63,323 nt of DNA from Chthoniobacteraceae bacterium (GCA_947476045.1 CANJNZ010000019.1:1-63323); one strand, 5' to 3'; counted from the first letter of the stretch, positions 45,749-53,770 are shown. The notes: generated by a model from the sequence alone, not told the origin. Numbers and translations are program-made.

Positions 45749-46555
45749 TTACGGCAGCGGCACAGCGGTGAGATTCAGTGGAATCTTCACGAGGGATTTT
45801 TCAGTTAGCAGGTAAATCTTCGCCACGGCATCGGCGGGAGGCTTTTCGCGGAAAGAGATCGTGTAGCTCTTGTTGCCAGCGCCGCCGGATGACATGCGCC
45901 CGCCGGTTTCCAGCACCTTTCCGTCGGCGGAGCAAAACTCCACCGCTGCGACCACGCCTTTTGGGTCGTTCAGTTTATAGCCGAGTTCGTCGTCGTCCAC
46001 TCCGCCGCCGCCGCCAAATCCGAAGATGCCGCCGCTTTTCGCTGCTCCACTTGTGGCTTTGGTGAGTAGTGTGATTTCAGCGCCGAGCGCTTTGAGAACG
46101 GGTGATTCGAGTGGCTTGCCGCCGTCTTTCGCTGGCGAAGCGGTAATGACACTTTTCGGATCGTTCTTCGGCACGAGCAACTCCACGATACCCGTGATGC
46201 TCTTCACGGTCTTCGCAGCGCGCATCGGGTTGTCGAGTTCCAGCTTCAGCTCGAAAGCATCCGCGTCCTTCTTTTCAAAACCGCCAAATGGTTTCCGCAG
46301 CGGCTCGAAGTCCTCGGCGAACGGGCGACCTTCCTTTTTCAGCAAAGCCTTTCCTGTGTCGTCCGTCGCGGCGTCCACTTTCACGCGCATCCCCTTCGCA
46401 TCAGCGAGTTCAGAGCCGCTGAGGGAGAGCGCGATTTCGAGACCGGCGAAAAATTTGCCGTTTGTGCGTTTGTCGCTGACTTCCCCGACGTTCACTTTCA
46501 CCTCCGCGTGGAGGAGTGATGCACTGGCGAGAAGAATGGTGAGTGTGCGTTTCAT
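45749..46555 (-). CDS. Secreted hypothetical protein in the SPFH operon
   Basis: The 268-residue protein has a signal peptide ('MKRTLTILLASASLLHA') and a beta-rich body with two similar halves: 'AGLEIALSLSGSELADAKGMRVKVDAATDDTGKALL' and a later region around 'VAAVEFCSADGKVLETGGRMSSGGAGNKSYTISF'. A glycine run ('GGIFGFGGGGGVDDDELG') joins them. No known family. It lies 6 bases after the SPFH gene and 6 before the methyltransferase gene. It is the only exported member of the unit. Confidence 0.65.
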   Translation of the reverse strand: MKRTLTILLASASLLHAEVKVNVGEVSDKRTNGKFFAGLEIALSLSGSELADAKGMRVKVDAATDDTGKALLKKEGRPFAEDFEPLRKPFGGFEKKDADAFELKLELDNPMRAAKTVKSITGIVELLVPKNDPKSVITASPAKDGGKPLESPVLKALGAEITLLTKATSGAAKSGGIFGFGGGGGVDDDELGYKLNDPKGVVAAVEFCSADGKVLETGGRMSSGGAGNKSYTISFREKPPADAVAKIYLLTEKSLVKIPLNLTAVPLP

Positions 46556-46561
46556 GGCGTG

Positions 46562-47617
46562 CTATTTCAAATAGGCTGCGAGCGCGTCGGCGGTGATGCG
46601 CCATTGCGTGCCGATCTTTTTGCCTTTGAGGTCGCCGGCTTCGAGCGTGGCGAGCACGTCGGCTTCGCTGACACCGAGTTGCTGGGCGACTTGTGCGGGC
46701 GTGAGCAAGGCGGGAGTTGCTGCGGCTTGCACGGGCGCGCCGCCTGCGGGTTGCGTGGTCTGGCCGGTGAGCATTCCCTGATTGATCATCTGGTTCGCCA
46801 TGCCGAAGCCCATCGCGATTTCCGCCGCTGCGCCGCCGGGGCCGCCGCCGCCATGTTCGAGGCCCTGCGCCATCTGGAACTTCACGTAGTCGTTCAAATT
46901 TCCGACCGCTGCCATGCTGCTGCGCTTGTCAATCGCCGCCTCGACTTCCGGCGGCACGCTCACGTTTTCGAGGATGAATGTCGCGAACTCGATTCCGTAT
47001 TTCGGCACGGTTGCCGCGTTGAGCAGCGGGAGAATGGCCGCACCCACTTCGCTGTAGCGCGATGCGAGATCGAGCACGGGGATGTTCGCTTTCGCGATGG
47101 CCTCGCTGAAAAGGCTCACGATACGCGAGCGCATCGTGTCCTGAAATTCATCGAGCCGGAAATTCTGATCGCTGCCCGCCACTTCTTTGAGGAAAACCTT
47201 TGAGTCCACGATGCGAAAATCGAACGTGCCGAATGCGCGCGCACGCACGATTCCGAAGTCCTTGTCGCGCATCATCACCGGGTTGCTCGTTCCCCATTTG
47301 ATGCCGGTGAAAAGGCGCGTGTTGAGATAGTAAACGTCGGCTTTGAACGGCGAGTTGAAGCCGTATTTCCAGCCCTGAAGCCGCGAGAGGACGGGGATGT
47401 TGTCCGTCGTCAGCGAGTGTTTGCCGGGGTTGAACGTGTCGCCGAACTGTCCGACGTAAATAAACTGCACCTGCTGCGACTCGCGCACGATGAGCTGCGC
47501 GCCGTTTTTGATTTCCTTGTCATCGTCCGGCCAGCGGAACGACAGCGTGTCGCGTGAATCGTCCGTCCATTCGATGATTTCGATGAACTGTCCCTTGATG
47601 AAATCCATGAGGCCCAT
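46562..47617 (-). CDS. SPFH-domain protein with C-terminal excisionase-type helix-turn-helix
   Basis: The 351-residue protein opens with the YdjI/virion-core-like SPFH fold ('MGLMDFIKGQFIEIIEWTDDSRDTLSFRWP', 'GAQLIVRESQQVQFIYVGQFGDTFNPGKHSL', 'VMMRDKDFGIVRARAFGTFDFRI'). A helical stretch follows (about 170-245), then a Gly-rich linker (about 258-268) and a C-terminal helix-turn-helix of the excisionase type ('LTPAQVAQQLGVSEADVLATLEAGDLKGKKIGTQWRITADALAAYL', about 305-350). In most relatives the C-terminus is a zinc ribbon. It is the first gene of the operon, with an A/C-rich leader upstream. Role: membrane-associated scaffold, possibly DNA-contacting (inference). Confidence 0.8.
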   Translation of the reverse strand: MGLMDFIKGQFIEIIEWTDDSRDTLSFRWPDDDKEIKNGAQLIVRESQQVQFIYVGQFGDTFNPGKHSLTTDNIPVLSRLQGWKYGFNSPFKADVYYLNTRLFTGIKWGTSNPVMMRDKDFGIVRARAFGTFDFRIVDSKVFLKEVAGSDQNFRLDEFQDTMRSRIVSLFSEAIAKANIPVLDLASRYSEVGAAILPLLNAATVPKYGIEFATFILENVSVPPEVEAAIDKRSSMAAVGNLNDYVKFQMAQGLEHGGGGPGGAAAEIAMGFGMANQMINQGMLTGQTTQPAGGAPVQAAATPALLTPAQVAQQLGVSEADVLATLEAGDLKGKKIGTQWRITADALAAYLK

Positions 47618-47704
47618 AGTTGTGTTCTTTCGTGTGTGTTGTTGTTGTGAGTGAGAGCGCGCAGGCTAGCGAGCAGCGCGCGGCGGGAAAGCGAATTTCA
47701 GCGG

Positions 47705-48973
47705 CTACTCGAAGCGGATGCTCGCGCTGCGACCATGGGCATCCAGCCCCTCGATGCGGCTGAACTGCTCGATGGTCGCCACGCTTTTGCGCAGCGAGCG
47801 CGCGTCGAGTCGGACGATGCTCGTGCGGCGCTGAAACATATCCGCCATGAGGCCGGGGAACGATTTCCCCGCGCCGCCCGTCGGCAGCGTGTGGCTGGGG
47901 CCTGCGAGAAAATCCCCCGCAGCGACCGGCGACCATCCGCCGAGGAAAATCGCGCCGCTCGTGTGGATGCGCTTTGCCAGCGCGTCCTCATTTTTCGCCA
48001 CGATGGAAATGTGCTCGGGCGCGAAGTCATTCGCGATGGCCACGCCGTCGGTGAGCGACTTCACGAGCACGAGCGCGGCGTTTTGGTCGAGCACCTCGGT
48101 GAGGTATTCGCGGCGCGAAAGTTTCGCAGCCTGCGCGCGCACTTCGCTCTCCACGGCGGCGAGGAGTTTTGTGCTGTCCGTCACGAAAAGGATGCTGCTG
48201 CCGTGGCCGTGCTCGGCTTGCGCGAGGAGATCGGCGGCGACCCACGCGGCGTTGGCGCTCGCATCGGCGAGCACGAGGATTTCCGAAGGGCCGGGCAGCA
48301 AATCAATCGCGCACTGGCCGAACACCTGCCGCTTCGCCTCGACGACCCACGGGCTGCCGGGGCCGAAAATCTTTTGCACGGGGCGGATCGTCTTTGTGCC
48401 GTAGGCGAGCGCCGCGATGGCCTGCGCGCCGCCCACGCGATAAATCTCCGTCGCCCCCGCGTGCCGCAGCGCGTGGAGAAGCGCGGGGTTCACCGCGCCG
48501 GTTTTGTCGCACGGCGTCACGGCCACGATCTCCGGGCAACCGGCGGCGGCGGCGAGCGTCACCGTCATCACCGCAGTCGAGACGAGCGGCGCGGTGCCGC
48601 CGGGCACATACACGCCGACGCGTTGAAAAGGATCGAAGCGCTCGCCGACGAGCGCGCCCTGCGCGTTGCGGGTGCTCCACGTTTTGCGCAGGCTCTTTTT
48701 GGCAAAGGCAAAAACGTTCTTGTGCGCGGTGGCGATGGCGCGGCGCGTGGCGGCGTCCACTTTCGCGGGCCCGGTCACGCGGAGTTGCGCCTGGCGCAGC
48801 GTGGCACTTCCAAATTTCGCCGCGTAGCTCAGCAACGCCGCGTCGCCGTGCTCGCGGATGCCGGCGATGATCGCGGCGACGGTATTGCGCACCTGCTCAT
48901 CCGGCTCCGCGCTGCGCTGAAGTGCGGCGACGGCCTTGGAAAACCCGGGTTTGTTGTAACGAAGAATCTTCAT
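47705..48973 (-). CDS. hisD: Histidinol dehydrogenase
   Basis: The 422-residue enzyme catalyses the last two oxidations of histidine biosynthesis. Landmarks are 'VGVYVPGGTAPLVSTAVMTVTLA', 'GGAQAIAALAYGT', 'VFGQCAIDLLPGPSEILVLAD', 'LLAQAEHGHGSS' (zinc site), 'FAPEHISI' and 'FLAGPSHTLPTGG'. It matches the family over its full length and no other his gene is nearby. It lies upstream of the SPFH operon by 87 bases. Confidence 0.95.
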   Translation of the reverse strand: MKILRYNKPGFSKAVAALQRSAEPDEQVRNTVAAIIAGIREHGDAALLSYAAKFGSATLRQAQLRVTGPAKVDAATRRAIATAHKNVFAFAKKSLRKTWSTRNAQGALVGERFDPFQRVGVYVPGGTAPLVSTAVMTVTLAAAAGCPEIVAVTPCDKTGAVNPALLHALRHAGATEIYRVGGAQAIAALAYGTKTIRPVQKIFGPGSPWVVEAKRQVFGQCAIDLLPGPSEILVLADASANAAWVAADLLAQAEHGHGSSILFVTDSTKLLAAVESEVRAQAAKLSRREYLTEVLDQNAALVLVKSLTDGVAIANDFAPEHISIVAKNEDALAKRIHTSGAIFLGGWSPVAAGDFLAGPSHTLPTGGAGKSFPGLMADMFQRRTSIVRLDARSLRKSVATIEQFSRIEGLDAHGRSASIRFE

Positions 48974-49030
48974 GCGGACGCAGCTCTATAGATTCCCAAC
49001 CGCGCGATGGGAAGGATGGAGCGCGTAGTA

Positions 49031-49070
49031 AGTGGCGAGTGGCGGGAGGCGGGTGACGTGTCGGCTCGTG
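49031..49070 (+). repeat. GAGTGGCG-type interspersed repeat in a spacer
   Basis: The sequence agtggcgagtggcgggagg and then gggtgacgtgtcggctcgtg closely follows 692-728 (gagtggcgtgtctgctcgtg ending). It lies between hisD (start 48973) and the leucine-rich-repeat gene (end 49097). Same orientation as copy 1. Confidence 0.6.
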
Positions 49071-49096
49071 GGGAGAATGCTGGTGTGCTTGGTGAC

Positions 49097-50605
49097 TTAT
49101 CGAGGAGGGTTCTTGGTGCCGTCGGGAAAGGTGATGTCGGTGTTCGGCAGGGCGGCGCGCAGTTCGCGCAGCGCGGCGGCGGGGATTATGGTCCAGCCGA
49201 GGAGGGTGAGCGATTGCAAGCTGGTGAGGCCCTTGAGGCCGTCCACGTTTTGCAGCGCGGTGCAGTTGTTGAGGACGAGCGATTGCAGGGCGGTGAGGCC
49301 CTTCAGGCCGTCCACGTTTTGGAGCGCGGGGCAGCCGAAGAGGAGGAGCGTTTGCAGGCCGGTGAGGCCCTTGAGTGCGTCCACGTTTTCGTCCTGACAT
49401 CCGTAAACATACAAATCCGTCGGGCGGAGCTGGTGAAGCATTTCGCGGTAGCGGCCAAGGTCGGGGACTTCTTTCATCCAAAGCACGCGCTTGTGCTCGC
49501 CCCATGTCTTCTTTTTGAGCGCATTGTGCCAGTCTTGCCGAATGAGGCTGATGGCGTCATCGCACGTCCACCCGAACCGCGCCTCCTTCGCTTGGCGGAC
49601 GGCGTTGTTGTAGGCGTTGAGCTTCCACACCTGCCAGCCGATGCCGCCGAGGAAGACGACGATGAGCACGCACCAAATCTTCTTCCCAAAGCTGCTCTCG
49701 CTTTTCGTGGTGTGCCCGTCTTTCACGCGGGCCTTTTGCTCCGGGATGCGGAGTTTGGCAAGGCGGGGATGGGCAGGGGCGGTGGATCGTGGCGACAGCC
49801 TTTGGACTGCGGCGGCGGGGGTGTTGGCAACGGCCCCCATCGCAGCCGGGGCGACGTCTTTCTCTGTCCGGGTGGCGTCCTTCTCTGTTGGAGAGCCTGT
49901 TTCCTCTGTTGGTAGGTCGTCATTCCGCCGTCCAATGACTTCATTCCGTCGTCCAGTGACTTCATTCCGTCGTCCAGTGACTTCATTCCGCCGTTCAATG
50001 ACTTCATTCCGTCGTCCAGTGACTTCATTCCGCCGTTCAATGACTTCATTCCGCCGTCCAATGACTTCATTCCGCCGTCCAATGACTTCATTCCGTCGTC
50101 CAATGACTTCATTCCGCCGTCCAATGACTTCATTCCGTCGTCCAATGACTTCATTCCATCGTCCGGTAACGTTACTCCGCCGTCCGGTAACGCTACTCCG
50201 CCGTCTGGGATGCATACCATTTCCCAGAGTAACGATACCGAGAGGCGCGGTATGCCTACCATTGACGCCGGTAGTCATACCGCCGCGTCCGGGATTTATC
50301 CCAAGGGATACAGGGGTCGTCCCGCGACTCCCGGGATAAATCCCATTGCTCGAAATGACGATACCACGGCTTCCGGGATGAATCCCATGGGTCGCGGTGG
50401 CAATACCATGAACGTCGGTATGGATACCGCGCGTTCCGGGATGAATCCCACGAGGCGGAATCACGATACCGCGCCGTCCGGTATGGCTACCATGGCGCGG
50501 AATAACCATCCCATGCCTCGCAATGACGATACCATGTGCGCCGGTATGGATACCATTGTCTGCGGGGGAAGCGCCATTTCTCTCAGAGAAGCTCCTCTGT
50601 AGCAC
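49097..50605 (-). CDS. Leucine-rich-repeat membrane protein behind a heptapeptide-repeat region
   Basis: The C-terminal half is clearly coding. A membrane helix ('IWCVLIVVFLGGIGWQVW') is followed by a cytosolic or periplasmic linker and three leucine-rich repeats of about 23 residues ('VDGLKGLTALQSLVLNNCTALQN'). The upstream 230 residues come from a 21-bp repeat array and read as heptapeptides ('GRRNEVI', 'GIHPGSR'). Whether the true start lies before the array (GTG 50605) or inside it (several in-frame ATG) is unclear; an ATG-led frame at about 50575 reads out of phase and stops at 50461. The LRR part probably mediates protein binding. Confidence 0.55.
   Translation of the reverse strand: MLQRSFSERNGASPADNGIHTGAHGIVIARHGMVIPRHGSHTGRRGIVIPPRGIHPGTRGIHTDVHGIATATHGIHPGSRGIVISSNGIYPGSRGTTPVSLGINPGRGGMTTGVNGRHTAPLGIVTLGNGMHPRRRSSVTGRRSNVTGRWNEVIGRRNEVIGRRNEVIGRRNEVIGRRNEVIGRRNEVIERRNEVTGRRNEVIERRNEVTGRRNEVTGRRNEVIGRRNDDLPTEETGSPTEKDATRTEKDVAPAAMGAVANTPAAAVQRLSPRSTAPAHPRLAKLRIPEQKARVKDGHTTKSESSFGKKIWCVLIVVFLGGIGWQVWKLNAYNNAVRQAKEARFGWTCDDAISLIRQDWHNALKKKTWGEHKRVLWMKEVPDLGRYREMLHQLRPTDLYVYGCQDENVDALKGLTGLQTLLLFGCPALQNVDGLKGLTALQSLVLNNCTALQNVDGLKGLTSLQSLTLLGWTIIPAAALRELRAALPNTDITFPDGTKNPPR
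49921..50571. repeat. 31-unit array of 21-bp repeats with embedded palindromes
   Basis: Units keep an exact 21-base period from 49921 to 50571. The first 12 (49921-50172) are nearly identical: each starts cattccgc or cattccgt and ends caatgactt or cagtgactt. The other 19 are diverged but in register. At many diverged unit junctions a short palindrome appears: GGGAT with ATCCC, or GGTAT with ATACC (for example gggatgaatccc and ggtatggatacc). Within the conserved part, four of the six reading frames are open. Confidence 0.85.
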
Positions 50606-50626
50606 GATGGAGCGGGCGGCGGCGCT

Positions 50627-51787
50627 TTACCGGGGTGGGCGGGTTTGGAGGATGATGTCGTAGGTGGGGCGGGTGGTGCCGTCTTGGAAGGTGACGCCGT
50701 TGGGGGAAAAGGGGATGCCGGTTTCGTGCTGCTGGCTGCGGGTGCTGAGGGCGGTGATGCCGTGGGAGGTGACGGGGCGGACTTCGCCGGGATCGGAGAT
50801 GCCGTTGGCGTTGGCGTCGCGCCAGAGGGCGAGGCCGTCGAGTTCGTGGCCGGTGAGGGTGCCGTCGCGGTTGTCGTCGAGGAGGGAGAGGGCTTGGTAG
50901 CCGTCGGGGCAGAAGAGGAGGAAGGTGCGGTTGCCAAACATCTGGATGGCGGAGGTGATTTTGCCGGTGTGCTGCGGGTCGAAGACGAGCCATGCGGCGT
51001 CGGGGGTGATCCACTGCCATTCGAGCTGGCGCCCGGTGCCGTCGAGGTCGAAGCGGACGCGGGCGTCGCGGTTGATGAGCGGGGCGAGGGCGGTGTGTTC
51101 GGCGAGGGGGATGATGATGGGGGAGATGGCGTGAGGGAGGCGCTGGAGTTTCTCTTTTCTTTCCCTGAGCACTGCGATTTCGGCGGCATCTTTCGTGGGG
51201 TCGAGGAGAGGGATGAGATAGCCTGCGGTCTCGACATAGAGGAAATCTCCGAGCCCCCCGCTCTGGCTTTTGCCCTCTATTTTCCACGCGGCTGCGGCGA
51301 CTTCACGATAGAGAGCGATGGCGGTAGCCTTTTCCCTAAACTGCTCCTGACACCATGCGAGGCCGAGTTTGATGGTGTTGTCGTCGGGCTTGATGGCGAG
51401 GGCCTTCTTGTAGGTCTCAATGGCGGTAGCGAGGTGCGCTTTGGCTGTCTCCACCCGCTTTTCGTTCGCCGCTTTGGCGATCTTAGCGTAAGGCACATAA
51501 GGAATCTCGTGCCCGAACCAAAGCTCCTCCTCGGGACCATTTTTGCCACTTACGTTCCACGTTTTCACCAAACCAAATTCCCCGATATTGCCCGCGTAGG
51601 CCATGGCGTGGGTGCGTGCGAGCTGGTGGAGGGCTTCACTATTTGCGGGTTCCGCTTTCACGCGCTCGGCGATGTTGGTGATGAGGCGTTTGAGCGGGAT
51701 GTCTTTGATCTCCGGCTCGATATACAAGCCATGCGCCGGAATGCAGGCGGAGATGGCGATGAGGAGGATGGCGAGTGTTTTGTTCAT
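50627..51787 (-). CDS. Secreted TPR protein with EF-hand-like calcium motifs
   Basis: The 386-residue protein has a signal peptide ('MNKTLAILLIAISACIPAHG'). A tetratricopeptide-type helical region comes next (about 35-210; 'AKAHLATAIETYKKALAIKPDDNTIKLGLAWCQ'), and then a region with Ca-binding loops: 'FDLDGTGRQLEW', 'DDNRDGTLTGHELDGL' and 'DANANGISDPGEVR'. The loops resemble dockerin/EF-hand metal sites. It lies 24 bases after the DUF2278-like gene and 21 before the array/LRR gene. Function unknown. Confidence 0.7.
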   Translation of the reverse strand: MNKTLAILLIAISACIPAHGLYIEPEIKDIPLKRLITNIAERVKAEPANSEALHQLARTHAMAYAGNIGEFGLVKTWNVSGKNGPEEELWFGHEIPYVPYAKIAKAANEKRVETAKAHLATAIETYKKALAIKPDDNTIKLGLAWCQEQFREKATAIALYREVAAAAWKIEGKSQSGGLGDFLYVETAGYLIPLLDPTKDAAEIAVLRERKEKLQRLPHAISPIIIPLAEHTALAPLINRDARVRFDLDGTGRQLEWQWITPDAAWLVFDPQHTGKITSAIQMFGNRTFLLFCPDGYQALSLLDDNRDGTLTGHELDGLALWRDANANGISDPGEVRPVTSHGITALSTRSQQHETGIPFSPNGVTFQDGTTRPTYDIILQTRPPR

Positions 51788-51811
51788 GGGATGGATTTTT
51801 GCGGGATGGAA

Positions 51812-52405
51812 CTACTGGCCGCAGTATTTGAAAAGGAACATCTCGGCGTCGCCGCCGGGGAGGTAGAAGCGGATGGCTCCGTCGTGGCCGATGATGTCGG
51901 TTTTCACGGCGCAGCTTGCGCGGCGGCTGTGGATTTGGTGAAGGCCGAGGTGGCCCTGCCGGTAGAGTTCGCCCCAGGCTTCGATGCGGAGGGCGGCGTG
52001 GCCCTTTTCGATGAGGAGTTGGGCGAGGGTGGCGTGCTCGTAGTGTTCGTAGGTGAGGGGGAATTGGGCTTCGATGATGGCGTAGTCGAGGCCGGTGTGT
52101 TCTTCGATGAGCGGCTCGGGTTTTTCCGCGTAGCGGGTGCGGAGGATGGCGACGCGGATGCGGGCGTCGAACCCTGCGAGGAGGTTGAAACGGGAGAGGG
52201 TGTTGACGGAGATGAGGATGGGGCCGCACGGGGGAATCTGCACGGTGAACCAGACGTGGTCCACGCGCTCGGGGTCGTCGGCGACTTCGAGCCGGGTGTG
52301 GTAGGGGATGCCGATGACGCGGGCGTAATGCGGCGCGCGGGCATCGAAGACGCGACACTGCCACTCGTCGCGCGGGGTGCGCTTTGGAGAGTGGCGGTGT
52401 GGCAT
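51812..52405 (-). CDS. DUF2278 (YukJ)-like hypothetical protein
   Basis: The 197-residue cytosolic protein shows motifs reminiscent of DUF2278: a 'RVFDARAPHYARVIGI' opening, 'RVDHVWFTVQIPP', 'ISVNTLSRFNLLAGFDARIRVAIL', and the 'LGLHQIHSRRA' then 'DGAIRFYLPGGDAEMFLFKYCGQ' ending. The match rests on my memory of the family pattern and is tentative. No catalytic site is evident. It starts 9 bases after the end of the deoxyhypusine-synthase-like gene. Confidence 0.55.
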   Translation of the reverse strand: MPHRHSPKRTPRDEWQCRVFDARAPHYARVIGIPYHTRLEVADDPERVDHVWFTVQIPPCGPILISVNTLSRFNLLAGFDARIRVAILRTRYAEKPEPLIEEHTGLDYAIIEAQFPLTYEHYEHATLAQLLIEKGHAALRIEAWGELYRQGHLGLHQIHSRRASCAVKTDIIGHDGAIRFYLPGGDAEMFLFKYCGQ

Positions 52406-52414
52406 GGGCGTGGG

Positions 52415-53602
52415 CTAGTCGCGCTTGGTGCCGGTGACGCTGCGTCCGCTGCGGCCCTTCACGGCTTTCTTCGGTTTCTTCTTTTTGTCGAGGTCGGTGC
52501 GGTGTTCGATCTTCGCGACGCGGCCGTGTTTGAAATACATCTCGCGCACTTTCGCGAGCATCGCGTCGCGGCGGTCGTAGAGGCGCTTGAGCTTGCGCGG
52601 CTTCACCTTCGTGAGCGCGTAGGCGGTGATGATGGGGAGGGTGATGGTCGAGTCCGCGTAGCACACCACGCAGTCGGGGAGATTGTCGGGGTCAATCTTG
52701 CCCCAACTCACCGCTTCGGCGGGCGTCGCTCCGCTGAGGCCGCCGGTGTCGGGGCGCGCGTCGGTGCATTGCAGGAAGTAATCGTGCCCGCGCTCTTCGA
52801 TGCCCATGACTTCCTGAATCTGCGGCTCGGTCTGCAGCATGAAATTTTTCGGCGACCCGCCGCCGAGGATGAAGACGCTGCTCATTTCGCCGGAGGACTT
52901 CGCGGCATAGACGATGGCGGCGGTCTGGTTCACGTCGCGGTTCACGTCCATGAGCAGCTTCGAGTCGCGCAGCGCCATCGCGGCGACATTCATGCCGATG
53001 CTGCTGTCACCGGGCGACGAGGTGAAAATCGGCACGCCGTAGTGATACGCCGCCGCGAGCACGCTCGTTTCTTTGATGCCTAGTTTTTTCTCCCGCGCTG
53101 CGACGTATTTTCCGAGCAGGTAGTGAAATTCATCCGTCGCCATCGTGCGCTGGAACTCGGGCCCTTGGATCACTTCGCGCACAAACGCGTCAGTATCCAG
53201 CAGCACGTCGTAGTCGAACAGAACATCGTAAATGCGGATGATGCCTTCCTTGCGCAGTGTGACGTCATCGAGGAACGGCGAGCCCGCATACAGTTCCATG
53301 CCCAGACCGTAGTGCAGATCATGGTAGAGGTTCGCGCCCGTCGAGATGATCCAGTCCACGAAGCCCGCCTTCATCAGCGGAATGATCGCCGCTTTGCCCA
53401 GACCCGCCGGCGTGAGCGCGCCCGTGAGCGACATGCCCACGGTGCCGTTGCCCGCGACCATTTTCTGCGTGAAAAGCCGGCACGCCTCGGCGAGACGCCC
53501 ACCGTTGTAGGCCTTGAAGGAATTGTCCACGAGGTCGGTGACCTTCCAACCTTTGCCAATGGACGATGGGAGCAGACGCGGAAATTTTTTATTCAGTGAC
53601 AT
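52415..53602 (-). CDS. Deoxyhypusine-synthase-family protein
   Basis: The 395-residue NAD-dependent enzyme has '[46 protein letters not shown]' for NAD/spermidine binding, '[12 protein letters not shown]', and '[13 protein letters not shown]', whose Lys aligns with the catalytic Lys329 of human deoxyhypusine synthase. Bacteria lack eIF5A, and bacterial members act in polyamine metabolism such as homospermidine synthesis. ATG 53602 ('[14 protein letters not shown]') is chosen because the upstream extension lacks family features. The C-terminus is basic ('[17 protein letters not shown]'). First gene of the minus-strand unit to 49097. Confidence 0.88.
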   Translation of the reverse strand: MSLNKKFPRLLPSSIGKGWKVTDLVDNSFKAYNGGRLAEACRLFTQKMVAGNGTVGMSLTGALTPAGLGKAAIIPLMKAGFVDWIISTGANLYHDLHYGLGMELYAGSPFLDDVTLRKEGIIRIYDVLFDYDVLLDTDAFVREVIQGPEFQRTMATDEFHYLLGKYVAAREKKLGIKETSVLAAAYHYGVPIFTSSPGDSSIGMNVAAMALRDSKLLMDVNRDVNQTAAIVYAAKSSGEMSSVFILGGGSPKNFMLQTEPQIQEVMGIEERGHDYFLQCTDARPDTGGLSGATPAEAVSWGKIDPDNLPDCVVCYADSTITLPIITAYALTKVKPRKLKRLYDRRDAMLAKVREMYFKHGRVAKIEHRTDLDKKKKPKKAVKGRSGRSVTGTKRD

Positions 53603-53695
53603 GCCTCGGGATGTAGAAGCGCGGAGCAAAAGAGGGAAGTGAAAACGAAAGACGGATGCGTGCTGATTATGGCGGAGAAACAATGACTTTGCCTG

Positions 53696-53723
53696 TTGCG
53701 AGTGTGGCACGCTTCGCTATGTA
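53696..53723 (+). promoter_or_regulatory. Possible sigma-70-type promoter of the giant gene
   Basis: TTGCGA (53696-53701) and TATGTA (53718-53723) are 16 bases apart, 47 bases before ATG 53771. Both hexamers are only partial consensus matches, so this is a weak call. Confidence 0.25.
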
Positions 53724-53770
53724 GAGAGATATAGAGTTACTCATTATTTCAGCGCCTCCTTATCTTTCCA

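Noticed and set aside
44219-45808. A 529-codon plus-strand frame
   Set aside because: It is antisense to the methyltransferase and zinc-ribbon genes, whose motifs are unambiguous.
47651-48991. A 446-codon plus-strand frame
   Set aside because: It is a shadow of hisD, which matches its family over the full length.
49921-50571. CRISPR array
   Set aside because: Units are contiguous 21-base repeats with no unique spacers, and no cas gene is present.
50210-50602. A separate plus-strand gene (130 codons) in the repeat array
   Set aside because: It consists only of repeat units and has no independent domain, so I treat it as a by-product of the palindromic array.
50645-53083. An 812-codon open frame on the plus strand
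   Set aside because: It runs antisense to three genes with clear domain content and reads as low-complexity Gly/Glu/Val with no motif. GC-rich codon use leaves such antisense frames open.
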